Below, one piece after another: positions 1-8,509 of a stretch of DNA of 64,000 bases. The first letter of the stretch is position 1. Every line of letters begins with the position of its first letter. The notes below the pieces were generated by a model. The model saw only the letters and a list, made by a program, of their open reading frames with translations, was not told the DNA's origin and made no database searches. The DNA lies in the NCBI RefSeq assembly GCF_041431135.1, contig NZ_CP107799.1, forward strand, positions 1,984,001-2,048,000, in the 5' to 3' direction. The DNA is from Streptomyces sp. NBC_00554. Lineage in GTDB: Bacteria; Actinomycetota; Actinomycetes; Streptomycetales; Streptomycetaceae. The position numbers and the translations under genes are program-made.

Positions 1-792
1 CCGCCGGGACACCCATTGGGCGAACCAGCTGAGCAGCATGCACATCCCGATGTAGATCGGTGAGATCACCATCACCACGGGGATGAACGGCAAATCGTAG
101 TCGAGGTTCGACGCGATCAGCTTCCCGGCATGGAGAAACTCTTCGTAGGTGATCAGATAGCCGAGCGAGGTGTCCTTCAGAGCCACCACTAGTTGGCTGA
201 TGATGGTGGGCAGCATGGACCGTACGGCCTGCGGTACGAGGACGTACGTCATGACCTGGGTCTTGCGCATGCCGAGCGCGAACGCGGCCTCCCGCTGGCC
301 GCGTTCGACGGAGTTGACGCCCGAGCGGAAGACCTCGGCGAGCACCGAGCCGTTGTAGAGCGTGAGCCCGGCGACCAGTGCGGGCAGCGGCTGCACCTTG
401 AGCGCCACGAAGATGAAGAAGATCATCACCAGGACCGGCATGGCGCGGAAGAACTCGACGAGCAGGGTGGAGATCCAGCGCACCGGCCTGTGGTCCGACA
501 GCCGTCCCGTCGCGAGCACGGTGCCCAGAGCGAGGGACAGCACGGCGGCGATCGCGAAGGCCTTGAGCGTGTTGCCCAGGCCCCGCAGCAACAGCTCCTG
601 GATTCCCTTGTATTCGAAGGGCATCCACTTCGTGTAGGTGAACTGGTCGGTGTCGAACAGGAGATACAGGAGCCAGCCGAAGAGTCCGAGGATCACGGCG
701 GTGGACAGGACGCCGTACATCCGGTGCCGTTGGCGGGTCTTGGGCCCGGGGATGTCGTAGAGGGCGGTGGATTCGGTGGCGGTGGCGGTCAT
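1..792 (-). CDS. gluD: Glutamate-type ABC transporter permease, GluD-like (3' end outside window)
   Basis: Second membrane subunit of a polar amino-acid importer, probably for glutamate. The start ATG at 790-792 reads MTATATESTALYDIPGPK; 264 residues are in the window and the C-terminus lies beyond base 1. A first hydrophobic segment follows residue about 25, and the cytoplasmic EAA loop (EAAFALGMRKTQVM, then LVPQAVRSMLP) that docks on the ATPase is present. The start overlaps the stop of the upstream permease gene by 4 bp (ATGA), so the two are probably translationally coupled. The gene order ATPase, binding protein, permease, permease matches gluABCD. The substrate is inferred from family and order only. 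Truncated by the window edge, not by mutation as far as can be seen. Confidence 0.85.
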   Translation of the reverse strand, partial: MTATATESTALYDIPGPKTRQRHRMYGVLSTAVILGLFGWLLYLLFDTDQFTYTKWMPFEYKGIQELLLRGLGNTLKAFAIAAVLSLALGTVLATGRLSDHRPVRWISTLLVEFFRAMPVLVMIFFIFVALKVQPLPALVAGLTLYNGSVLAEVFRSGVNSVERGQREAAFALGMRKTQVMTYVLVPQAVRSMLPTIISQLVVALKDTSLGYLITYEEFLHAGKLIASNLDYDLPFIPVVMVISPIYIGMCMLLSWFAQWVSRR

Positions 793-1433
793 CGGGCGAC
801 TCCCCAGCGCTTTTCGAGGATGTTGAAGACCGCGCTGATGGCGAGGGTGATGATCAGGTAGCCGACGGCGATCCAGACGAAGGTCCAGACGATGTTGTAG
901 CCGAGTTCGCTGAGGGTCTTGTACGTGCCGAGCAGCTCGGTGACGCTGAACGCCCCCGCGATCGCCGAGTTCTTGGCGAGCGCGATGAGGGTGGAGCCGA
1001 CCGGCGGGATCACCGAACGGAAGGCCTGCGGCAGGACGACCCCGGACAGCGTCTGGCTGAACGTCATCCCGAGACTGCGGGCCGCCTCCCCCTGCCCCTT
1101 GGGCACGGTGTTGATGCCCGACCGCAGTGCCTCGCAGATGAACGCCGAGGTGTAGCAGCCGAGCGCCAGGATCGCGAACACCTCGAAGGGCAGCACGAGT
1201 CCGAAGCGGGGCAGACCGAGCAGCACCGCGAAGAACAGCAGGGTGAGCGGGGTGTTGCGGAGCACGGTCACCCACGCCGTACCGAGGGCCCGGAGCGAGC
1301 CGACCGGCGCGACCCGGAACGAGGCCATCAGGAACCCCAGGGCCAGTGCCAACAGCGAGGCGTAGACGGTGAGTTCGACGGTGCCGAGGAATCCGTCGAC
1401 GAACGTGGAGAAGTTGTCTGTCAGTACGTTCAC
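789..1433 (-). CDS. gluC: Glutamate-type ABC transporter permease, GluC-like
   Basis: Inner-membrane permease of the amino-acid importer, 214 residues. I chose the GTG at 1431-1433 (VNVLTDNFSTFVDGFLGTV): it lies 7 bp after the binding-protein stop, has GGGGAG about 9 nt upstream, and the family normally starts here. The longer open frame upstream lies inside the preceding gene and has no family resemblance. Several hydrophobic segments are visible, and the EAA loop reads GQGEAARSLGMTFSQTL followed by VVLPQAFRSVIPP. The stop overlaps the start of the next permease by 4 bp. It forms a heterodimer with the GluD-like protein in this family. The glutamate assignment is by family and gene order. 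Confidence 0.88.
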   Translation of the reverse strand: MNVLTDNFSTFVDGFLGTVELTVYASLLALALGFLMASFRVAPVGSLRALGTAWVTVLRNTPLTLLFFAVLLGLPRFGLVLPFEVFAILALGCYTSAFICEALRSGINTVPKGQGEAARSLGMTFSQTLSGVVLPQAFRSVIPPVGSTLIALAKNSAIAGAFSVTELLGTYKTLSELGYNIVWTFVWIAVGYLIITLAISAVFNILEKRWGVAR

Positions 1434-1440
1434 GACGGTC

Positions 1441-2358
1441 TCAACTCCCCTGATAGCGGTCGATCTTGGGCGGAGTGGGCGCGGGTACGCCGGACAGGCC
1501 GAGCGTCGCCCCGTACGCCTTCTTCCAGTCGCCGTTCTTCTCGCGGGCCTCCAGTGCGTCGTCGAGTGCGAACCGCAGCGCGTTGTCGCCGCGCGGTACA
1601 CCGATGCCGTACGGCTCCTCGGAGAACGGCTTGCCGACGACCTTGAGTTCGTCGGGAACCTTCGCCGCGTAGCCGATCAGGATCGCGTCGTCGGTGGTGA
1701 CGGCGTCGACCTGGTAGGTGAGCAGGTTGTCGACGCAGACCGAGTACGTGTCGTAGGCGACGAGTTTCGCCCTCGGGTAGTCCGCCTTGATGCGCTGGTA
1801 GGGGGTCGAACCGGCCGCCGAGCAGACGGTCCTGCCTGCGAGGTCCTGTGGGCCGTGGATGTCGTTCTCGTCCGCGCGCACCAGCAGGGACTGACCCGCC
1901 ATGTAGTACGGGCCGGCGAAGCCGACGAGTTTCTTGCGCAGGTCGTTGATGGTGTAGGTGCCGACGTAGTAGTCGATCTGCCCGTTCTGCAGGGCGGTTT
2001 CGCGGTTCGCCGAAGCGATCGTCTTGAAGCGGACCGTCGTCGGAGCGAAGCCGAGTGAGGCCGACATCATCTTGGCGATCTCGATGTCGAAGCCGGAGTA
2101 GGTGCCGCTCGCCGGGTTCTTCTCCCCCAGGTACGGCTGGTCCTCCTTGGCGCCCACGGTGAAGTAGCCGCGCTTGTCGGCACGCTTCCAGGTGGGCGAG
2201 TCCGGGAGCTGAAAACCTTCTACCACTTGGTAGTTGGGCAGTTTGTCGGCGGCTGGTCCCTTGGTCGGAGGGCTCCCCTCCTTGCCGCAGGCGGCCGCGG
2301 TGGCGATCAGTGCCGCAACCGCCGCGAGGGCACAGGACACACGTGTCGTACGGATCAT
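1441..2358 (-). CDS. gluB: Glutamate-binding lipoprotein of ABC transporter, GluB-like
   Basis: Extracellular solute-binding protein (SBP_bac_3 family), about 305 residues. It has a lipoprotein signal: MIRTTRVSCALAAVAALIA followed by the lipobox TAAAC, so it is probably lipid-anchored outside the membrane. I prefer the ATG at 2356-2358 because GGGGGG lies 8-9 nt upstream. The GTG 9 bp earlier overlaps that G-run and would lack a ribosome site. Family features include YVGTYTINDLRKKLVGFAGP and the EEPYGIGVPRG segment near the C-terminus. It sits between the ATPase and permease genes, 17 bp from the former and 7 bp from the latter. It probably delivers glutamate or a related acidic amino acid; specificity cannot be read from sequence. 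Confidence 0.88.
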   Translation of the reverse strand: MIRTTRVSCALAAVAALIATAAACGKEGSPPTKGPAADKLPNYQVVEGFQLPDSPTWKRADKRGYFTVGAKEDQPYLGEKNPASGTYSGFDIEIAKMMSASLGFAPTTVRFKTIASANRETALQNGQIDYYVGTYTINDLRKKLVGFAGPYYMAGQSLLVRADENDIHGPQDLAGRTVCSAAGSTPYQRIKADYPRAKLVAYDTYSVCVDNLLTYQVDAVTTDDAILIGYAAKVPDELKVVGKPFSEEPYGIGVPRGDNALRFALDDALEAREKNGDWKKAYGATLGLSGVPAPTPPKIDRYQGS

Positions 2359-2375
2359 GCTGCGCACCCCCCGGC

Positions 2376-3119
<744 letters not shown>

Positions 3120-3139
3120 GCCCGGCCCCTACCCACTCT

Positions 3140-3156
3140 CAACTGTGTCGCAGTTG
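3140..3156. promoter_or_regulatory. Palindrome in the gluA leader
   Basis: Perfect inverted repeat CAACTG-N5-CAGTTG, about 20 bp upstream of the gluA start. It could be an operator or an RNA stem in the leader. About 8 bp further upstream (3164-3175, minus strand) is TTGTCCGGATAG, which shares nine bases with the palindrome near the GntR gene at 19.7 kb; that similarity may be chance. No convincing -10/-35 pair was identified. Confidence 0.35.
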
Positions 3157-3228
3157 CCGCAAACTATCCGGACAAGAACGGACTTAATACTCGACACGCA
3201 CTTTTCGGGCATTAGCCGTATTGTGCGG

Positions 3229-3669
3229 TTAGCCCTCCGACACCTCCGCGTAGAGCTGCGAGAGTTCGGGGGCACCGGTGGATGCCCAGGTGTGGCCGGA
3301 GGCGACCACATCGATCTCACGGCCGGAGGCCAGCCGCACCACGGGATGGCCGTTGGGCCAGATCTCCCACACGGCTCCGGGGACCGTGCGCACGATGACC
3401 GTGCCGACGTAGAGGCCCGCGTCGTTGCCGAGCCAGGGCAGGCTCTCCTCGTCGTCCCGCCAGCGCGGCAGAAGTTGGTCGAGGGCCTCCAACGAGACCA
3501 CGGAGTCGTCGAGTTCGACCCCCGCCAATTCCGCCTGGGAGCGTAGCAGATCGCACTCGGAGAGGAGCTCGGCGACACCCTCGGAATCGGTCACGCCGTC
3601 GGAGAACACCGCGACCCCGAAGGCGGGGCCACGCTTCTTGCGCCAGTTACCGAGGAAGGGGATGTTCAT
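3229..3669 (-). CDS. DUF6278-like conserved actinobacterial protein
   Basis: A 146-residue cytoplasmic protein without signal peptide or membrane segment. It begins MNIPFLGNWRKKRGPAFG and is rich in acidic residues and tryptophan (WENVW-like clusters are absent; PWLGNDAGLYVGT and WEIWPNGHPVV are present). From memory this N-terminus and length match the Streptomyces family DUF6278, whose role is unknown. It reads on the same strand as the glu operon and is separated from gluA by 109 bp. It is probably transcribed with its own promoter from the 3670-3850 gap. No catalytic motif could be recognised. The gene is supported by codon bias and family recognition; the DUF number is less certain. Confidence 0.7.
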   Translation of the reverse strand: MNIPFLGNWRKKRGPAFGVAVFSDGVTDSEGVAELLSECDLLRSQAELAGVELDDSVVSLEALDQLLPRWRDDEESLPWLGNDAGLYVGTVIVRTVPGAVWEIWPNGHPVVRLASGREIDVVASGHTWASTGAPELSQLYAEVSEG

Positions 3670-3850
3670 AAGCCCAGCGTGTCATTCACGCCACCGCGCG
3701 CACCACAGGCGCGCGGGGTCGCCTGTTCGAGGGCGTTCCCATCCATGGCGGTCGCGCCCCAAGTCCCCACCGGACCAAGGGAGATCACCGCCCGCGGTCC
3801 GCGGACGGGCTGATGAGCCGATGGGCGCGCCGTTCACACGTCCAAGTCCG

Positions 3851-4630
3851 CTACACGTCCAGGTCCACCACGACCGGCGCATGGTCCGAGGCGCCCTTGC
3901 CCTTGCGCTCCTCGCGGTCCACGTACGAGTCGGTGACGGCCTTCGAGAACGCCTCGTTCCCGTAGACGAGGTCGATGCGCATACCGCGGTTCTTGGGGAA
4001 GCCGAGCTGACGGTAGTCCCAGTACGTGAACGGGTGGTCGTACTTCAGGGGGCGCGGGACCACGTCCGCGAGGCCCGCCTCGCGCAGGGCGGCGAGGGCG
4101 CCGCGCTCGGCCGGGGTGACGTGCGTGGCGCCCTCGAAAGCGGCGATGTCCCAGACGTCGTCGTCCGTCGGCGCCACGTTGTAGTCACCCATCACCGCGA
4201 ACGGCCGGCTGCCCGCGGCGTCGCCCGCGATCGCCGCTTTGAGGGCCTCGAACCACTGGATCTTGTACGCGTAGTGGGGGTTGTCCACCTCGCGCCCATT
4301 CGGCACGTACACCGACCAGACGCGGACCGGGCCGCAGGTCGCGGAGACCGCGCGGGGCTCCTGGACGCCGTCGAAGCCGGGGTCGCCCGGCAGGCCCTTG
4401 ACGACGTCCTCGAGGCCCACCCGGGAGACCACCGCGACGCCGTTCCACCGCCCCGTGGCGTTCACCGCCGACTCGTAACCCAGCTCTCGCAGCTCCTCGG
4501 TGGGGAACTGCTCGGCGGTGGTCTTGGTCTCCTGGATGCACAGCACGTCCGTGCCGCTGCTCTCCAGCCAGGCCAGCAGCCTCGGGAGACGGGCGGTGAT
4601 CGAGTTCACGTTCCAGGTGGCGATACGCAT
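3851..4630 (-). CDS. xthA: Exodeoxyribonuclease III
   Basis: DNA-repair nuclease of the exonuclease III / AP endonuclease family, 259 residues, the usual length. It begins MRIATWNVNSITARLPRLL, has the metal-binding glutamate in LCIQETKTT, the MGDYNVAPTDDDVWD motif and the terminal GASDHAPVVVDLDV with the catalytic Asp-His pair. It acts in the cytoplasm on abasic sites and 3' blocks. The start ATG at 4628-4630 is the family start. A 17-bp near-duplication of its last codons and stop lies just downstream (3836-3849 against 3853-3866). Neighbours are unrelated metabolic genes, so it is probably monocistronic. Confidence 0.93.
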   Translation of the reverse strand: MRIATWNVNSITARLPRLLAWLESSGTDVLCIQETKTTAEQFPTEELRELGYESAVNATGRWNGVAVVSRVGLEDVVKGLPGDPGFDGVQEPRAVSATCGPVRVWSVYVPNGREVDNPHYAYKIQWFEALKAAIAGDAAGSRPFAVMGDYNVAPTDDDVWDIAAFEGATHVTPAERGALAALREAGLADVVPRPLKYDHPFTYWDYRQLGFPKNRGMRIDLVYGNEAFSKAVTDSYVDREERKGKGASDHAPVVVDLDV

Positions 4631-4711
4631 GACTCACAACTTACCGGGCGGGTACGACAACGGGTCCGGCGGCGCCTTCCGCGTGCGGAAGCCGCCGTCT
4701 TCCCATGCGGC

Positions 4712-5353
4712 TCAGACCTCCGCCGACGCCCCCGGCTTGAGCCGCAGGTGCTCGGAGCCGCCCAGGGCGCCGATCTGGTTGTCGTAGATCGGCCGGGCGA
4801 GGTCGGTGAGCAGGGCGTCGTGGATGTCGTACGCGCGCTGCGGCTTGACCTCGCGGACGTAGTCGATGACCTCGGAGATCTTGCTCCAGGGAGCCATGAC
4901 GGGCAGCAGCAGCGTCTCGACCGGATGGTCGGGGACGGTGAGGGCGTCGCCCGGGTGGAAGACACGGCCGTCGACGAGGTAGCCGACGTTGGTGATGCGC
5001 GGGATGTCCGGGTGGATCACGGCGTGCAGTTCGCCGTGCGCCTGGACGTCGAAGCCCGCGGCGCTGAAGGTGTCGCCGTGGCCGACGGTGTGCACGCGCC
5101 CGGGGAAGGCCGCCGAGATCTTGTCGGCCACCGACTTCAGCGTCCAGATCTCGGCGCCCGGGTTGGACTCGAGCCCGGCCCGCAGCCGCTCCTCGTTGAA
5201 GTGGTCGGCGTGCTCGTGCGTGATCAGGATCGCGTCCGCGCCGACCGCGGCGTCCGCCTCGCTGAAGGTGCCCGGGTCGATGACGAGCGTGCGTCCGTCC
5301 TTCTCGAGGCGGACGCAGGCGTGCGACTTCTTCGTGAACTTCATGAGGGTCAT
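4712..5353 (-). CDS. MBL-fold metal-dependent hydrolase
   Basis: Metallo-beta-lactamase-fold protein of about 213 residues (UlaG/YycJ-like). It starts MTLMKFTKKSHACVRLEKDG and carries the zinc motif in ILITHEHADHFNEE, then GHGDTFSAAGFDVQAHGELH and a later HPGDAL motif for the second metal site. I chose the ATG at 5351-5353 with AGGA about 7 nt upstream; a second in-frame ATG at 5344 is possible. The open frame extends further upstream but that extension overlaps the preceding gene and looks like chance. Cytoplasmic, substrate unknown. It lies 82 bp downstream of the PcaDC-like gene on the same strand and 81 bp upstream of xthA. No functional link to either is evident. Confidence 0.85.
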   Translation of the reverse strand: MTLMKFTKKSHACVRLEKDGRTLVIDPGTFSEADAAVGADAILITHEHADHFNEERLRAGLESNPGAEIWTLKSVADKISAAFPGRVHTVGHGDTFSAAGFDVQAHGELHAVIHPDIPRITNVGYLVDGRVFHPGDALTVPDHPVETLLLPVMAPWSKISEVIDYVREVKPQRAYDIHDALLTDLARPIYDNQIGALGGSEHLRLKPGASAEV

Positions 5354-5435
5354 GGCTCCATCCTGCCCCCGTCGGACCGGCGCCGGGCCGCTCAGGCTGG
5401 TGCCCTCGCTGCCCGGATGAAGATCACGGGCGCGG

Positions 5436-6731
5436 TCACTCCTGGGGGGTGGTCTCTTCTCGTATGACCTGCTGGGCCACCTTGAAGGCGCTGTTCGCGG
5501 CCGGCACGCCGCAGTAGACGGCCGCCTGGAGGAGCACTTCCTTGATCTCCACCGGGGTGAGGCCGTTGCGGAGGGCGGCGCGGATGTGGAAGGCGAGTTC
5601 GTCGAGGTGGCCGCCCGCGACCAGCGCGGTGAGCGTGACACAGCTGCGCGAGCGCCGGTCGAGCCCCGGCCGATCCCAGATCTCACCCCAGGCGTACCGG
5701 GTGACGAAGTCCTGGAAGTCCCCGGAGAACTCGTCCGCCGAGGCCAGCGCCCGGTCCACGTGCGCGTCGCCGAGCACCTCACGGCGCACCTTGATCCCGG
5801 CGTCGTACGGGTCGGGCCGCCCCAGCCCCTCGGCCTGCGCGGCGGGCGGCGCGATCTCGGCGACGGGGGACGCCGAGGGCGGCGGGGCGATGCCCTGCTT
5901 GACCGGGGCCGCCGGGATCGCCATCTGGCCGGTCGACGAGTCGAAGGCCGGCTGCCAGGCGCTGGTGAAGTGCCGTACGAGGAGGTCGGTGACCGCGGCC
6001 GGCTGCTCGACGGGGACCAGGTGCGAGGCGCCGGGTACGACCGCGAGCCGGGCGTCCGGTATCCCGGCGACCAGGGTGCGGGCCTCGGCCGGCCCGGTGA
6101 CCTGGTCGTCCGAGCCGACGAGGACGAGGGTCGGCACGCCGATGCGGGTGAGTTCGGCGCGTACGTCGAAGGCGGCGAGCGCCTCGCAGGCCGCGATGTA
6201 GCAGCCGGGGTCGGTGGTGCGCACCATCTGCACGGCCCACTCGGTGATCGCGGGCTGGGTGGCGGCGAATCCCTCCGTGAACCAGCGCTCGGGCGACATC
6301 CGGGCGATCGGGTCGAGACCGTTCGTGCGTACGATCACACCGCGCTGCCGGAACTCGTCCGCCGTGCCGAAACGCGGCGAGGCGGCGATCACCGCGAGCG
6401 AGGCGAGCCGCTCCGGATGACGCAGCGCCAGCTCGATCCCGATGGCGGCGCCGAACGCGCAGCCCGCGTAACCGAAGCGCTGCACACCGAGCCCGTCAAG
6501 GGTGGCGAGCAGCCGCTCGACGAGCTCGGCGACCGAACCCGCCGGGTACGCGGGCGCGCCACCGTGACCGGGCAGGTCGAACCGGAAGATCCGCCAGTGC
6601 TTGGCCAGCTCCGGGACCTGCCGGTCCCACATGTGCCAGGTGGTGCCGAGCGAGGGCCCGAGGATGAGGACCGGGGCGTCTTCCGGGCCGTCGCATCGGT
6701 ACTGAAGGGCAGGGGTCGTCGTCTCACTCAC
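5436..6731 (-). CDS. pcaL: Fused 3-oxoadipate enol-lactonase / 4-carboxymuconolactone decarboxylase
   Basis: Bifunctional beta-ketoadipate pathway enzyme, 431 residues. Residues 1 to about 260 are an alpha/beta hydrolase (PcaD) with LGPSLGTTWHMWDRQVP, the nucleophile region GYAGCAFGAAIGIEL and the terminal GASHLVPVEQP histidine. The usual GxSxG serine is replaced here by cysteine (GCAFG), as in some enol-lactonases. After a Pro/Ala linker, residues about 305-431 form a carboxymuconolactone decarboxylase (PcaC) with GEIWDRPGLDRRSRSCVTL and the HIRAALRNGLT histidine. The fusion is known in Streptomyces and Rhodococcus as PcaL/PcaDC. No other pca gene is present nearby, so it may be an extra copy or a gene separated from its cluster. 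Confidence 0.88.
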   Translation of the reverse strand: MSETTTPALQYRCDGPEDAPVLILGPSLGTTWHMWDRQVPELAKHWRIFRFDLPGHGGAPAYPAGSVAELVERLLATLDGLGVQRFGYAGCAFGAAIGIELALRHPERLASLAVIAASPRFGTADEFRQRGVIVRTNGLDPIARMSPERWFTEGFAATQPAITEWAVQMVRTTDPGCYIAACEALAAFDVRAELTRIGVPTLVLVGSDDQVTGPAEARTLVAGIPDARLAVVPGASHLVPVEQPAAVTDLLVRHFTSAWQPAFDSSTGQMAIPAAPVKQGIAPPPSASPVAEIAPPAAQAEGLGRPDPYDAGIKVRREVLGDAHVDRALASADEFSGDFQDFVTRYAWGEIWDRPGLDRRSRSCVTLTALVAGGHLDELAFHIRAALRNGLTPVEIKEVLLQAAVYCGVPAANSAFKVAQQVIREETTPQE

Positions 6732-6860
6732 CGCTCCACGCTAACTTCCATCCCTGTGGGGGCGGACATGGGCCCTGGTTGTCCACGTCGCCCACACTGG
6801 TCCGCCACATGGGGTGACGTGCATATGTGCGGAAGGCATACGTGGAGCGGCTACATGTGG

Positions 6861-8159
6861 TCAGGACACCTGGACGGGGTGTCGTACGACCGCGTCGAAG
6901 AGGTAGCCCTGCGTGTTGACGACCGTCGTCTCCGGCTGGCTACGGCCCGTCGTGTCCGTCGCGCGGGCCAGCAGCGTGTACGTCCCCGGAGTCGTCGGAC
7001 GCCAGTCGGTGGACCAGCGGACCCAGCCTGCGCGGCGCGGCACGTCGTACAGCCGGGCCCTCTTCCAGGTCGCGCCACCGTCGGTGCTGACATCGACGCG
7101 GACGACGCCACCGGCGCCGGACCAGGAACGGCCGGTGAGCCGATGGACCGTGCCTGCCGGGAGGCTCGCGTTCCAGGCGAGTTCGAAGGCGCTCTTGAGG
7201 GTCTGCCGGGTGAGCGGCGCGCTGCCGCCGTCGGGGTACGCGGCGCCGAACAGCCGGTAGAAGTCGGTGTTCCAGGGCGAGTAGAGCGGCTGGGCGGAGA
7301 CCTCGATGTCGCCGACCCACTTGATCGAGGCGATGCCCACCCAGGAGGGCACCAGGACACGCACCGGGTGACCGTGGTCCGCAGGAAGCGGTTCGCCGTT
7401 CATCTCGTACGCGAGCAGCACGTCGTCCAACGCCTTCGAAAGCGGCAGCGGGCGGCGGACATGACCGAGGTTCGTGCCGTCCGCGGTGACGTACTCCGCG
7501 TCCAGGCCTCGGGGCAGGACGTCCACGGCGCGGTCCGTGAGCCCGGCCCTGCGCAGTACCTCGGCCAGCCGTACGCCCTTCCAGCGCGCCGTGCCGATCG
7601 CGCCGAGCGTCCACGCCGTACCACTGACGCTCTGCCCCTGCTGCGTCGTGAAGAAGCTCCGGCCGTTGCCCGCGCACTCCACGAACGCGGTGCGGGTGGT
7701 TGCGGGCAGCCGCTTCAGGTCGTCGAGCGTGAACTCGACGGGCTCCTCACGCGCGAGTCCGTCTCCCCAGAGGGTGAGGGTCCATGCCTCGGCGTCCAGG
7801 AGGGGTGTGGCGGTGTGGTTGCGTACGAAGAAGTGGTCGTTCGGGGTGTGGTAGCCGGTGCCGGCGAGGGACGCGAACTTCGTCTCGGCATTCGTACCGC
7901 GTGCCGTGAACCAGTCGTCCGGGAGGGGTTTGACGATGCCGGGGACCGTCGCGGCGGCGGACACGGAGGTCCCGGTGGCGGCCGCAGCGGGTGCGCCGAA
8001 GGCCGTGGGCACGGCCGCGGTGAGTCCGGCCGCGGCAAGCAGTCTGAGCATGTCGCGGCGGGCCACGCCATCGGCCCGGGCGTCGCCCGCCAGCCACTGG
8101 CGGAGTCTGCGGCGGTCGTAGGCGGACTCGGGGTGGGGTGTACGAGGCGACTGGGGCAT
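6861..8159 (-). CDS. Tat-exported sulfite oxidase-type molybdopterin oxidoreductase
   Basis: Molybdenum oxidoreductase of the sulfite oxidase family, about 432 residues. The chosen start (ATG at 8157-8159, MPQSPRTPHPESAYDRRR) gives a twin-arginine signal with ARRDMLRLLAAAG followed by a hydrophobic stretch and an Ala-rich cleavage region. The catalytic domain contains the molybdenum-ligand cysteine in FVECAGNGRSFF (about residue 162) and WIGIASIKW-like sequence (SWVGIASIKWVGD). The C-terminal part, from about residue 310, is the Mo-co dimerisation domain (WSGAGGVVRVDVSTDGG). It should act outside the membrane, oxidising sulfite or a related compound; no cytochrome partner is adjacent. The upstream open-frame extension to 8303 lacks similarity and would bury the signal peptide. 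Confidence 0.87.
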   Translation of the reverse strand: MPQSPRTPHPESAYDRRRLRQWLAGDARADGVARRDMLRLLAAAGLTAAVPTAFGAPAAAATGTSVSAAATVPGIVKPLPDDWFTARGTNAETKFASLAGTGYHTPNDHFFVRNHTATPLLDAEAWTLTLWGDGLAREEPVEFTLDDLKRLPATTRTAFVECAGNGRSFFTTQQGQSVSGTAWTLGAIGTARWKGVRLAEVLRRAGLTDRAVDVLPRGLDAEYVTADGTNLGHVRRPLPLSKALDDVLLAYEMNGEPLPADHGHPVRVLVPSWVGIASIKWVGDIEVSAQPLYSPWNTDFYRLFGAAYPDGGSAPLTRQTLKSAFELAWNASLPAGTVHRLTGRSWSGAGGVVRVDVSTDGGATWKRARLYDVPRRAGWVRWSTDWRPTTPGTYTLLARATDTTGRSQPETTVVNTQGYLFDAVVRHPVQVS

Positions 8160-8509
8160 GGCGGGGCCTGCCTTTCGGGCGGGAGGCGAACGCTCGGGGC
8201 ACGGCGGGGTGGACCGCGGCCGTGCGAAGGGACGGCACTCGGGAGGTGCCTGAAGCGCAAGGGGGTTATGGCGTCTGCGGTGGGACCGCGACTGCCATGG
8301 CACGGACGGCGTCCGTGGCGAGGATCAGCAACAACAACCGCGCGACGAACGCGCGCGGGACCGCGGGGCGGGGTGGTGGTTGCTGGGGAACATGGGCGCC
8401 ATGGTACGAGTCGGAAGGCCAACTCGTCGGGGAATCGGGGCAGTCGGTGTTCTGGAGCGCCAACTGCCGGACAGCGGGCGTGCGGAGGGTGCCGGGTGAC
8501 TCGCCGGCG
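8160..8509. other. 350-bp intergenic stretch upstream of sulfite oxidase gene
   Basis: No convincing gene. It holds the 3' trailer of the SWIM-protein gene and the presumed promoter of the sulfite oxidase gene (both minus strand). A 65-codon minus-strand frame (8266-8463) and a 32-codon plus-strand frame (8401-8499) are open, but neither has a good ribosome site or recognisable similarity. No clear terminator hairpin or riboswitch was identified. Confidence 0.5.

Noticed and set aside
8266..8463. 65-codon minus-strand frame upstream of sulfite oxidase
   Set aside because: No Shine-Dalgarno, no recognisable domain, and compositional bias unlike the neighbours; might be a leader but not supported.
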